A DNA stretch of 46,927 nt from Chloroflexota bacterium (GTDB taxonomy: Bacteria > Chloroflexota > Limnocylindria > P2-11E > CF-107), in contig VBHP01000083.1 in the NCBI GenBank assembly GCA_005881435.1, positions 1 through 46,927 on the forward strand. The letters are read 5' to 3'. The notes under the pieces were generated by a model, which was not told the DNA's origin, ran no database searches, and saw only the letters and a program-made list of their open reading frames with translations. The stretch's first letter is position 1. The number at the start of each line of letters is the position of its first letter. Shown here in pieces: positions 34,152 through 42,291 of this stretch. Made by a program: the position numbers and the translations under genes.

Positions 34152-34180
34152 GGCGCCCTAGACCGCTAGGCGACGGCCCC
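34107..34180 (-). tRNA. tRNA-Glu (anticodon TTC)
   Basis: The minus strand folds into a complete cloverleaf: acceptor GGGGCCG with CGGCCCT, anticodon stem CCAGC/GCTGG around loop CTTTCAA giving anticodon TTC, T-arm with GGTTCGAATCC, discriminator A. No CCA is encoded. It is the intact tRNA at the right end of the island. Confidence 0.95.
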
Positions 34181-34210
34181 GATACGAAGAGTGTAAGCGG
34201 CAGCGGTCGC

Positions 34211-35026
34211 CTACCCGTGTAGCTCGGCCAACTCCTCACGCGTGAGCTTCGTCGGCGGCTTGCCGAGGATGATCATTCCCAGGACCTCGTCGGTCGTGAC
34301 GTCGTCCTTGTTCACGGTGCCCACGAGCCGCCCGTGGTACATGACGCTGATCCGTTCTGACAGGTCGAAGACGTCGTGGATGTCATGGCTGACGAGGAAG
34401 ATCCCGATGCCCTCGCTCTTGAGCTGCCGGATCAGCGTGTGCACCTGTGTGGTCTCGGCCGGGCCGAGAGCCGCAGTCGGCTCGTCCATGATCAGCGCAC
34501 GCGCGTTGAAGTGAATCGCGCGCGCGATCGCGACGGCCTGACGCTGCCCGCCGGAGAGCCGGAGCACGGGCGTCTTGAAGTTCTTGAAGTGCGGATTGAG
34601 CCTACCGATGACCTTGCGCGTCGCTGATTCCATCGCCGCATCGTTCAGCGTGCCGGTCGCCGTCAGCTCTCGGCCAAGGAACACGTTCGCCGGCGCGTCG
34701 AGATTGTCGGCGAGCGCGAGCGTCTGGTAGATCGTCTCGATCCCGAGCGCCTTAGCGTCGCGCGGATTCCCGATCGCGACCGGCTGGCCCTGGACCCTGA
34801 TCTGGCCCGAGTCGGGCGGCCGCGCACCGGAGAGCGTCCGCATCAGCGTCGTCTTCCCGGCGCCGTTGCCTCCGACGAGCCCGACGACCTCGCCGGGGTG
34901 AAGGTCGATCGTCACGCCGTCGACGGCGCGTACGCCACCGAACGAGACGTGGATGTTCCGCAGCTCCACCAGTGGAATGCGTTGCGGACTAACGCCCGTT
35001 GTCGCGCTCGGTTCCTTCGTCAGCAT
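34211..35026 (-). CDS. Sugar ABC transporter ATP-binding protein (half-size XylG type)
   Basis: 271 aa. Walker [10 protein letters not shown] (52-60), signature LSGGQRQ, Walker [13 protein letters not shown], switch histidine in [11 protein letters not shown]. Classical XylG/RbsA proteins have two ATPase domains in about 500 aa; this one has a single domain and probably works as a dimer. The ATG at 35026 follows GAGGTGA. Third gene of the importer operon, seven bases after the permease. Confidence 0.92.
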   Translation of the reverse strand: MLTKEPSATTGVSPQRIPLVELRNIHVSFGGVRAVDGVTIDLHPGEVVGLVGGNGAGKTTLMRTLSGARPPDSGQIRVQGQPVAIGNPRDAKALGIETIYQTLALADNLDAPANVFLGRELTATGTLNDAAMESATRKVIGRLNPHFKNFKTPVLRLSGGQRQAVAIARAIHFNARALIMDEPTAALGPAETTQVHTLIRQLKSEGIGIFLVSHDIHDVFDLSERISVMYHGRLVGTVNKDDVTTDEVLGMIILGKPPTKLTREELAELHG

Positions 35027-35033
35027 CGCCGGC

Positions 35034-36401
35034 TCACCTCGACCTTCTACGCACGGCGGTATCCAGACCGACCGCCGCGACGAGGACGAGGCCGACCACG
35101 ATGTCCTGCGTCGGCGAGTCAACGAGGAGCAGCACCATGCCAGACCGCAGCGACTGCATCACCACCGCACCGAGAATCGCGCCCGGGACGGTGCCGATGC
35201 CACCGGCGAACGACGTTCCCCCGATGACGGCGGCCGAGATCACGTCCAGCTCGTTCTGCACGCCAAGGTTGGTGACGGCGGCATTGAGCCGAGCGGTCTG
35301 TACCGCAGCGCTGATCGCGGCCAGCGCGCCCATGAGCGCGAACGTCAGCATGATCGTCCGCCGCACATTGATGCCGGCGAGTGCAGAGGCCTCGGGGTTG
35401 CCTCCGATTGCGTACACGTATCGACCGAACCGGCGCCGCGTCGCCAGGAACGTCACGACCAGGGTGACGGCCAGCATGATCATGACCGGGAACGCAACGC
35501 CGGTCGGAATGATGAGTCCCCCTGGCGGCACGGTGATGCCGTGCTCCTGCGCGTACTGCACCGCGACGTTGGGCGGCAGCGGATAACTGTTGGCGACCCA
35601 GACCGCGCCGAGCACGACCACACAACCGACGACGCCGAGCATCACCTCGGCCCACATCGCCCGGACGGGGAAGCCGTAGCGGCGTCGCCTTCGGCGCGAG
35701 GTGACCAGCGTGTACAGAATCCCGGCGCAGAGGAGCGCGCCGAGGATCCAGCTCGGCCACTCGCCGAGTGCGCCCACTCGCGTGCCGACCGTACCGCCGC
35801 CGAGCATCTGGAAATTTGTGTCCAGCGGCGCGATGGTCTGGCCCTGGGCGTACCGGAAGATGAGGCCGCGCCAGACCAACAGCCCGCCGAGGGTCACGAT
35901 GAACGACGGCACACCGCCGTACGCGACGATGAAGCCCTGCAGTCCGCCGATGACGGCTCCGAGCGCGACGCCGATCAGTACCGTGAGGATCCAGGTGTAC
36001 GGCTGCTCCAAACCAAGGCCGAGGTTTTGCGGGATCCACACCGCCTGGACCATCGCCATCGTGTATCCGAGGAAGCCGAGCATCGACCCGACCGAGAGAT
36101 CGATGTTGCGCGACACGATGATCAGGACCATCCCCGTGGCCATGATCGCGATCGACGCGCTCTGGACCGACAGGTTCCAGAGGTTCCGCGCGGTCAGGAA
36201 TGTGCCGTTGGACACGAGGCTGAAGCCGACCCAGATGATGAGCAGCGCCGCCACCATACCCACGAGGCGGGTGTCGATCTCGAGATAGCTCAACAGCGTG
36301 CGCAGCGGCGTCAGCGCCGAGCGGACCGCATCGACGACCGCGCGGATCGAGCTGGTCGGTCGGCCTTCCGCCGTCGCTTCGCCCGGGACGGACACTCCCA
36401 T
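35034..36401 (-). CDS. Sugar ABC transporter permease (XylH-like)
   Basis: 455 aa, about ten or more hydrophobic segments. [19 protein letters not shown] and [14 protein letters not shown] are conserved marks of the XylH/RbsC permease family. A basic loop ([10 protein letters not shown]) lies mid-protein. It forms the membrane channel of a pentose-type importer with the flanking binding protein and ATPase. Confidence 0.92.
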   Translation of the reverse strand: MGVSVPGEATAEGRPTSSIRAVVDAVRSALTPLRTLLSYLEIDTRLVGMVAALLIIWVGFSLVSNGTFLTARNLWNLSVQSASIAIMATGMVLIIVSRNIDLSVGSMLGFLGYTMAMVQAVWIPQNLGLGLEQPYTWILTVLIGVALGAVIGGLQGFIVAYGGVPSFIVTLGGLLVWRGLIFRYAQGQTIAPLDTNFQMLGGGTVGTRVGALGEWPSWILGALLCAGILYTLVTSRRRRRRYGFPVRAMWAEVMLGVVGCVVVLGAVWVANSYPLPPNVAVQYAQEHGITVPPGGLIIPTGVAFPVMIMLAVTLVVTFLATRRRFGRYVYAIGGNPEASALAGINVRRTIMLTFALMGALAAISAAVQTARLNAAVTNLGVQNELDVISAAVIGGTSFAGGIGTVPGAILGAVVMQSLRSGMVLLLVDSPTQDIVVGLVLVAAVGLDTAVRRRSR

Positions 36402-36441
36402 TACTTTGCTGCCTCGATCTCCATGATGAGCCCGATTAGAC

Positions 36442-36478
36442 GTGCGCCCTGCCCCGCGCCAGCGAGGACAGGGCGCAC
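36442..36478 (-). terminator. Intercistronic stem-loop between binding-protein and permease genes
   Basis: Perfect 10-base arms GTGCGCCCTG (36442-36451) and CAGGGCGCAC (36469-36478) with a 17-base loop, 22 bases past the xylF-like stop. In binding-protein operons such a hairpin commonly raises the level of the first cistron by partial termination or by stabilising its mRNA. Confidence 0.6.
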
Positions 36479-36500
36479 CATCACGCGAATTGTGAGCGCA

Positions 36501-37559
36501 TCAACCGCAGACGGTCACCTTCCCGGCCGCCACGCCTTGGCAGAGATCGGTCTTGGTGACCCAGCCCGCATCGACGACGTCCTTGAGGTTGTCCTTTGTG
36601 ATCGGGTTGGGCTGTAGCAGGATCGAGTTCAGGTCGTTGCCACCGGGCGTGTGGAACTTCGCGGTGCCCTTGGCCTTGCTCGCGTCGGTGGTGCCGCAGA
36701 GCTGTATCGCGGCCTCGCCGGCGCTCTTGCCAAGCTGCCGCGCGTCCTTCCAGACGTCGACGGTCTGCGTGCCGAGCGCGACCCGGTTGAGAGCGGCCTT
36801 GTCGCCGTCCTGGCCGGATACCGGCACCTTGCCCGCGAGCCCCTGTGCCGTGAGGGCGGCGACCACGCCGCCGGCCATGCCGTCGTTCTCCGAGAGCACG
36901 GCATCGACCCTGTTGCTGTTGGCTGTCAGGAACTGCTCCATCTCGGTCTGGGCTTTCGATGGGTCCCAGTTGTCGGTGTAGGTCTCACCCACGATCTTGA
37001 TCGCACCCGACTTCACTGCATCTCCGATGACCTGGTCGTAACCGCTGCGCAGGAAGTCGGCATTCGCATCGGCTTTGTTGCCCTTGATGATCACGTAGTT
37101 GCCCGTGGGCTTGGCTTTGAAAACGGCCTGCGCCTCGAGCTTGCCGATGAGCACGTTGTCGAACGTGATGTACAGCGCCTTGGGATCTTCGATCAGCCTG
37201 TCATAAGCGATCGCGGCCACGCCGTTCTGGATCGCCTTGGCCACAGACGGTTTGATCGCGGTCCCGTCCTGGGCCAGGATGATCAGGACCTTCGCACCCT
37301 GCGAGATGAGGTTGTCGACATTGCTGGCCTGCGTCTCCGCCGACGACTTCGCGTCGTTCGAGATGTACTTCCCGCCCCCGGCTGCGATGGCGGCCTTGAT
37401 CGCCGGTTCATCCCACTTGGCCCAGCGCTCCTCCTGGTAGTTGTTCCAGGACACGCCGACCGTGCAGCCCGCGCTGGTACCACCACCTGGACTACCGACA
37501 CCGCCGCACGCCACGACGATGAACGCGCCTGCCGCGAGCAAAGCTAACCGCTTGAGCAT
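36501..37559 (-). CDS. xylF: Sugar ABC transporter substrate-binding lipoprotein (xylose-type)
   Basis: 352 aa. The ATG at 37559 follows GGGGAGGAGGAA. Lipoprotein signal with lipobox VVAC at about residue 18, then a Gly/Ser linker. The periplasmic-binding fold is XylF-like: VGVSWNNYQEERWAKWDEPA at the start of the mature domain, AIAYDRLIEDP, and VLSENDGMAGGVVAAL. These fit D-xylose binding proteins, though related pentoses are possible. First gene of the importer operon; its promoter must lie in the 110-base gap before the divergent CRTAC1 gene. Confidence 0.88.
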   Translation of the reverse strand: MLKRLALLAAGAFIVVACGGVGSPGGGTSAGCTVGVSWNNYQEERWAKWDEPAIKAAIAAGGGKYISNDAKSSAETQASNVDNLISQGAKVLIILAQDGTAIKPSVAKAIQNGVAAIAYDRLIEDPKALYITFDNVLIGKLEAQAVFKAKPTGNYVIIKGNKADANADFLRSGYDQVIGDAVKSGAIKIVGETYTDNWDPSKAQTEMEQFLTANSNRVDAVLSENDGMAGGVVAALTAQGLAGKVPVSGQDGDKAALNRVALGTQTVDVWKDARQLGKSAGEAAIQLCGTTDASKAKGTAKFHTPGGNDLNSILLQPNPITKDNLKDVVDAGWVTKTDLCQGVAAGKVTVCG

Positions 37560-37669
37560 GGGTAAGTTCCTCCTCCCCAGATCGCGCGCCATCGAGCGCA
37601 GCGCGGCTGTCACGCTAGCACCCTGGCCGCTGAGATTCGATCGGGGCCGCCCGGGAATACTGTGGGCAG

Positions 37670-39361
37670 GTGTCGCGGGAAGGGGGGCCGGCCCCGCACG
37701 GACCTCGGTCGCGCCTCGTCGCGGTCGGCGCCGTCGCGGGATTGTGTGTCGCGTTGGCGATCGGCATCGCGACCAGTGACCTCCTGTCGCCGCGGACGCC
37801 GACCATCGCCCTCGATGCGCCGCATTTCGTCGACGAGACGGCCGGCGCCGGCATTGCGCACATGTACGACGGCGGATTCGAATTCGCCGTCGGCGGCGGG
37901 GTTGCCGTCTTCGACTGCAACGGCGATGGAAAGCCCGACCTCTATCTCGGCGGGGGGAGCAATCCGGCGGCCCTCTATCGGAACGACAGCCCGATCGCCG
38001 GAGCGCTTCGTTTCACCCCTGTGCACGATGCACTGACCGATCTCACTTCCGTGAACGGCGCGTACCCCGTCGACATTGACGGCGACGGGGTGACCGACCT
38101 CGTCGTGCTGCGGAACGGCGAGAACGTCCTCCTGCGTGGCCTCGGCGGCTGCCGCTTCGAGCGCGTGAACGAGACATGGGGATTCCGCACCGGCACCGCG
38201 GCGACCACCGCGTTCAGCGCGGCGTGGGAGGGAACGGCGACGTTGCCGACACTCGCCTTCGGAAACTATGTGGATCCGATGAGCAACGATCTCCACCACC
38301 TCTGCTTCGACAACGAGCTGGTCCGGCCGGGCGCAGAAGGGCTCAGGTATGGGCCGCCGATCCCGCTTCGTCCGGGCTGGTGTGCGCTGTCGATGCTCTT
38401 CAGCGACTGGAATCGCTCCGGGCGCATGGATCTTCGCGTGAGCAACGACGCGCACTACTACCTGCCGACGGACGGTCAGGAGCAGCTGTGGCGCATCACG
38501 CCAGGTCAGCCGCCCTCGCTGTACACGGCCGACGATGGTTGGGTGAACGTGCAGGTTGAGGGCATGGGCATCGCCAGTTACGACCTCACCGGCGACGGTT
38601 ACCCCGAGGTCTTCCTTACGAGCCGAGGTGATAACCGCCTGCAGACACTCGCGGCCGGTCCAGCGCATCCGACGTACCGCGACATCGGACTCAAGCGTGG
38701 CGTCAACGCGGCGCAGCCATTCACCGGCGGGGACACCAGACCGTCGACGGCCTGGCATGACCAGTTCGAGGACGTCAACAACGATGGCTTCGTCGATCTC
38801 TTCATCTCGAAAGGCAACGTCACCGATCAGCCCGAATACGCGCAGAAGGACCCGAGCGATCTCCTGATCGGACAACCCGATGGGGCGTTCCGCGAGGTCG
38901 CCGACGCGGCGGGGATCCTTAACTTCGATCGCGGACGCGGCGCCGCGCTGGCCGACTTCAATCTCGATGGCATGCTCGATCTGATCGAGGTCAACTACGG
39001 AGCGCCAGTGCGGCTGTGGCGAAACGTGGGAGCCGGCGACGCATCGCACGCGGCGCTGATGGGTAACTGGCTGGCGCTGAACGTGGTCCAGAGCGCGCCG
39101 AACGTCGATGCCATCGGGGCCTGGGTCGAGGTCCGCGTCGGCGATCTCGTCCTCCGGCGTGAGCTGACCGTCGGAGGTGGCCATTCCGGCGGGCAGCTCG
39201 GATGGGATCACTTCGGCCTGGGTCAGGCGACCGGTGCGGACGTCCGCGTCACGTGGCCGGGCGGTGAGATCGGGCCATGGCTTCACGTCGGTGCGAACGA
39301 GTTCGTCTTCCTGAGGCGAGGCACAGCGCAGGCCCAGCGATGGCTGCCGGCCGGAACCTGA
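37670..39361 (+). CDS. CRTAC1/FG-GAP (VCBS) repeat protein with ASPIC-UnbV-like end
   Basis: 563 aa, GTG start. N-terminal signal anchor at about 16-36, then FG-GAP/VCBS repeats marked by calcium-loop patterns: DCNGDGKPDLYLGGG (82-96), DIDGDGVTDLVVL, DLTGDGYPEVFL, DVNNDGFVDLFIS, DFNLDGMLDLIEV. The last 100 residues (WLALNVVQSAPNVDAIGAWV, then DVRVTWPGGE) match the ASPIC/UnbV domain. Likely an extracellular propeller. It is followed 32 bases later by the haloperoxidase gene, so the two are probably one operon. Confidence 0.88.
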   Translation: MSREGGPAPHGPRSRLVAVGAVAGLCVALAIGIATSDLLSPRTPTIALDAPHFVDETAGAGIAHMYDGGFEFAVGGGVAVFDCNGDGKPDLYLGGGSNPAALYRNDSPIAGALRFTPVHDALTDLTSVNGAYPVDIDGDGVTDLVVLRNGENVLLRGLGGCRFERVNETWGFRTGTAATTAFSAAWEGTATLPTLAFGNYVDPMSNDLHHLCFDNELVRPGAEGLRYGPPIPLRPGWCALSMLFSDWNRSGRMDLRVSNDAHYYLPTDGQEQLWRITPGQPPSLYTADDGWVNVQVEGMGIASYDLTGDGYPEVFLTSRGDNRLQTLAAGPAHPTYRDIGLKRGVNAAQPFTGGDTRPSTAWHDQFEDVNNDGFVDLFISKGNVTDQPEYAQKDPSDLLIGQPDGAFREVADAAGILNFDRGRGAALADFNLDGMLDLIEVNYGAPVRLWRNVGAGDASHAALMGNWLALNVVQSAPNVDAIGAWVEVRVGDLVLRRELTVGGGHSGGQLGWDHFGLGQATGADVRVTWPGGEIGPWLHVGANEFVFLRRGTAQAQRWLPAGT

Positions 39362-39393
39362 CCCCTTGACCGCCCGTTTAGCCTCACATCGCG

Positions 39394-41280
39394 GTGAGAG
39401 CAACGCTGCGCCTCCGCATCCTCGCCACGGCCATCACGGCCGGTCTCGTCATCGGGATCGCCGGCGGGCTCACGGCCACACGCCCTTGGGATCGACCTCC
39501 GGCGGCGCCGGCGTGTCCCCAGACCGCAGAGCTGTCCGGCTGGAGCGTCGCACGACGCTGGGACGAGACATTGCTGAACGCGATCCGCCGCGCCTTGCCA
39601 AACCCGCCGGTGCACGCCCGGAACCTGTTCCACCTTTCCGTCGCGATGTGGGACGCCTGGGCAGCGTACGACGCGACCGCGTCGGGCTACCTCTTCAAGG
39701 AGAAGCTGAGCGTCGGCCCCTGCGATGTCCCAGCCGCTCGCAATGAAGCCATCAGTTACGCCGCGTACCGCGTCCTGACGGAGCGCTTCCTCAAGGCCGT
39801 CGGTGCCGACAAGTCGATCTCCGAGTTCTCCGACATCATGGATTCGCTGTCCTATCCGACGACGATCACGACGACCGAGGGCGACACGCCGGCTGCCGTC
39901 GGGAACCGGATCGGGCAGATGGTGATCGACTACGGCAAGGCGGATGGCTCGAACGAGCAGAACGGGTACGCCTCACCCGATTACAAGCCGGTCAATCCGC
40001 CGCTGGTGGTGGCCCTGCCCGAGATCAAGCTCGTCGATCCAAACCGGTGGCAACCGCTTCAGATCGAATATCTGGTCAGCCAGAACGGCGTCGTGTTGCC
40101 GAGTGGCGTTCAGGGGGCAGTCGGCCCGCATTGGGGACACGTGACGCCATTCGCGATCCCCTCGGGCGGCGGATCCGGAGTTCCCTTCGATCCAGGACCG
40201 CCCCCGCGTCTCGGCGATTCCGCCACCGACGCCATGTACAAGTCGCAAGCGGTCGATGTCATCCGAGACAGCAGCGTGCTGGACGCCGAGAGCGCGACCG
40301 CCATCGATGTTTCTCCGGGCGCGATCGGCGCCAACGACCTCGGGTCGAACAGCGGCCACGGCTATGCCACCAATCCGGCGACCGGCAGTCCCTACGCGGC
40401 AGATCTGATGCGCGCGGGCGACTTCTATCGCGCGATCGCGGAATTCTGGGCCGACGGCCCGAACTCCGAGACGCCGCCCGGCCACTGGAACGTCATCGCC
40501 AACACGGTGTCCGACGAGCTCGCACCGAATCTGCGGATCGGCGGCAAGGGTCCGGTCGTCGATCGCCTGCAGTGGGACGTGAAGCTGTATCTCGCCGTGA
40601 ACGGCGCCGTGCATGATGCGGCGATCGCGGCCTGGGGCCTCAAAGGCCGGTACGACGGCATCCGCCCGATCTCGATGATCCGGTATCTGGCGAGCCTCGG
40701 TCAGTCGAGCGATGCCGCGCTGCCCGCCTATAACAAGGAAGGCTTGCCATTGATCCCCGGGCTCATCGAGCTCGTCACCAAGGCCAAGACCGTGATAGGC
40801 GGACCGATGGCCTCGCTCAAGGGCAACGAGGGCAAGATCGCGGTCCGTGCCTGGCACCGGGATCCGACCGATCCCGCAAGGACGTCGGTGGGGTGGATCC
40901 TCGGCACGACGTGGACGCCCTATCAATTGCCGACGTTCGTGACGCCGTCATTCCCGGGCTACATCTCCGGTCACAGCACGTTCAGTCGGTCGGCGGCGGA
41001 GGTGCTCAGCGGCATCACCGGCAGCGAATTCTTCCCCGGCGGGCTCGCGCAGCGCACGATCGAAACGGCCTCGTTCCGGATCGACGCCGGGCCAACCGCC
41101 AACGTCGTGCTGCAGTGGGCGACGTACTACGACGCCGCCGATCAGGCCGGGCAGTCGCGTCTGTACGGCGGCATTCACGTGCAGGCAGACGACTTCACCG
41201 GCCGCATCATCGGCTCGACCTGCGGCAAGGCTGCCTGGGACCTCGCCCAGCGCTACTACGCCGGGCTTGTCGGCCGCTGA
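39394..41280 (+). CDS. Vanadium-dependent haloperoxidase-like protein (PAP2 superfamily)
   Basis: 628 aa from a GTG that starts a signal-anchor (about 8-28). The C-terminal acid-phosphatase/haloperoxidase domain carries FPGYISGHSTFSRS, with the catalytic histidine at about H527. GRYDGIRPISMIRY and the closing WATYYDAADQAGQSRLYGGIH supply the arginine and histidine of the vanadate or phosphate pocket. The N-terminal domain (NPPVHARNLFHLSVAMWDAW) is that of the bacterial vanadium haloperoxidase branch. Halide specificity cannot be told from sequence. Downstream of CRTAC1. Confidence 0.88.
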   Translation: MRATLRLRILATAITAGLVIGIAGGLTATRPWDRPPAAPACPQTAELSGWSVARRWDETLLNAIRRALPNPPVHARNLFHLSVAMWDAWAAYDATASGYLFKEKLSVGPCDVPAARNEAISYAAYRVLTERFLKAVGADKSISEFSDIMDSLSYPTTITTTEGDTPAAVGNRIGQMVIDYGKADGSNEQNGYASPDYKPVNPPLVVALPEIKLVDPNRWQPLQIEYLVSQNGVVLPSGVQGAVGPHWGHVTPFAIPSGGGSGVPFDPGPPPRLGDSATDAMYKSQAVDVIRDSSVLDAESATAIDVSPGAIGANDLGSNSGHGYATNPATGSPYAADLMRAGDFYRAIAEFWADGPNSETPPGHWNVIANTVSDELAPNLRIGGKGPVVDRLQWDVKLYLAVNGAVHDAAIAAWGLKGRYDGIRPISMIRYLASLGQSSDAALPAYNKEGLPLIPGLIELVTKAKTVIGGPMASLKGNEGKIAVRAWHRDPTDPARTSVGWILGTTWTPYQLPTFVTPSFPGYISGHSTFSRSAAEVLSGITGSEFFPGGLAQRTIETASFRIDAGPTANVVLQWATYYDAADQAGQSRLYGGIHVQADDFTGRIIGSTCGKAAWDLAQRYYAGLVGR

Positions 41281-41322
41281 TCTCGCGTCGCTCCACTCGG
41301 TAGACTGGACCCATTCCGATGA

Positions 41323-41344
41323 GCGCTCCAGCAGGGCGGAGCGC
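41323..41344 (+). terminator. Hairpin after the haloperoxidase gene
   Basis: GCGCTCC (41323-41329), an 8-base loop, GGAGCGC (41338-41344). No T-run. Lies between the haloperoxidase stop and the hydrolase start, so it is a weak terminator or a leader structure. Confidence 0.3.
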
Positions 41345-41375
41345 CACGCGCAGAAGAGATTAGGGGAGCAACGTT

Positions 41376-42218
41376 GTGGGTAACTACGCGAATGTGAACG
41401 GCATCAAGCTGTACTACGAGATTCACGGCCAGGGACGTCCGCTGATCCTGCTACACGGTGGTCTCGGCGCGATCGAGATGTTCGGCCCGAACCTCCCAGC
41501 GTTGGCCAAAGGCCGGCAGGTCATCGCCGTCGATCTGCAGGCTCACGGCCGAACGGCCGACATCGATCGACCCCTCCGCACGGAGCTCATGGCTGAGGAC
41601 ATCGCCGCCTTGATCAAACACCTGAAGCTCGATCGGCCCGACATCATGGGGTACTCGCTGGGTGGCGGCGTCGCCCTGTTCATTGCAATCCGGCACCCGG
41701 AACTCGTGGGGCGGCTGGTCGTGGTCTCGACTCCGTTCCGGCGCAATGCGTTCTATCCGGACATCCTGTCGCAGCAGGGTCAGGTCGGCGCCGAAGCGGC
41801 GGAGGCGATGAAGCAGACGCCGATGTACCAGCTGTACGCCAGCCTCGCGCCGCGGCCTGAGGATTGGCCACGGCTCTTGCAGAAGATCGGCGACTCGATG
41901 GCGGAAGATTTCGATCTTTCGAATGAGATCAGGGGGATCAAGGCGACCGTGCTGGTCGTGGCCGGAGATGCCGACATCTTTCCACCGGCGCACGCCGTGG
42001 AGCTGTTCGGCCTGCTCGGCGGCGGCAAGCGCGACGGCGGATGGGACGGTTCGGGCCGGCCGAAGTCGCGGCTCGCGATCCTGCCCGGTGTCACGCACTA
42101 CGCGATGGGCAGCGATCCAGCGCTAGCCGCGACCGTCATCCCGTTCCTCGACGAGGAAACGGAGACCGATCGCGAGTCGCGCGCGGCGACGGCGCAACCC
42201 GTGGGCGCCACCCGCTAA
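41376..42218 (+). CDS. Alpha/beta hydrolase
   Basis: 280 aa, GTG start eight bases after GGGGAG. Oxyanion strand LILLHGGLGA, nucleophile elbow GYSLGG (serine nucleophile), acid in VVAGDADIFPP, histidine in LPGVTHYAM. No signal peptide, so cytoplasmic. Typical of small esterase, lactonase or haloperoxidase-like hydrolases; a specific substrate cannot be named. A strong hairpin ends the transcript at 42228. Confidence 0.88.
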   Translation: MGNYANVNGIKLYYEIHGQGRPLILLHGGLGAIEMFGPNLPALAKGRQVIAVDLQAHGRTADIDRPLRTELMAEDIAALIKHLKLDRPDIMGYSLGGGVALFIAIRHPELVGRLVVVSTPFRRNAFYPDILSQQGQVGAEAAEAMKQTPMYQLYASLAPRPEDWPRLLQKIGDSMAEDFDLSNEIRGIKATVLVVAGDADIFPPAHAVELFGLLGGGKRDGGWDGSGRPKSRLAILPGVTHYAMGSDPALAATVIPFLDEETETDRESRAATAQPVGATR

Positions 42219-42227
42219 GCACGAGAA

Positions 42228-42253
42228 GGCCGGGCCGAGAGAACGGCCCGGCC
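42228..42253. terminator. Strong GC hairpin between convergent genes
   Basis: Perfect arms GGCCGGGCCG (42228-42237) and CGGCCCGGCC (42244-42253), loop AGAGAA, followed by CGCTTTCC. It lies 10 bases after the hydrolase stop and about 40 before the end of the opposing subtilase gene, and can serve both directions. Confidence 0.75.
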
Positions 42254-42291
42254 CGCTTTCCGGTGGATCGCTTCGATGACGAGATGACGCG

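Larger units (their letters stand above)
25959..34180. mobile_element. tRNA-Glu genomic island carrying an RCC1-RHS protein (no integrase)
   Basis: Bounded on the left by the 46-base tRNA-Glu fragment and on the right by the intact tRNA-Glu. The cargo is a small membrane protein, a 5.3-kb RCC1-RHS gene, a LuxR-type HTH gene and a 293-aa unknown protein. No integrase, transposase or phage gene is present, so it is either a remnant or was moved in trans. Parts look less GC-rich than the flanks by eye. Confidence 0.7.

Noticed and set aside
33970-34222. Short plus-strand frames across the tRNA-Glu
   Set aside because: They translate the antisense of the tRNA gene itself (ADGIRTRDLQLERL) and have no ribosome binding site.
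34211-34240. Possible integrase or recombinase next to the tRNA
   Set aside because: The gene beside the tRNA outside the island is the sugar ABC ATPase; no recombinase motif found anywhere in 25.7-34.2 kb.
34953-36617. 554-codon frame opposite the sugar permease
   Set aside because: Arg/His/Asp-rich antisense shadow of a hydrophobic gene; no start signal or family pattern.
37610-39403. 597-codon frame opposite the CRTAC1 gene
   Set aside because: Antisense shadow in high-GC DNA; the plus strand has clear FG-GAP motifs.
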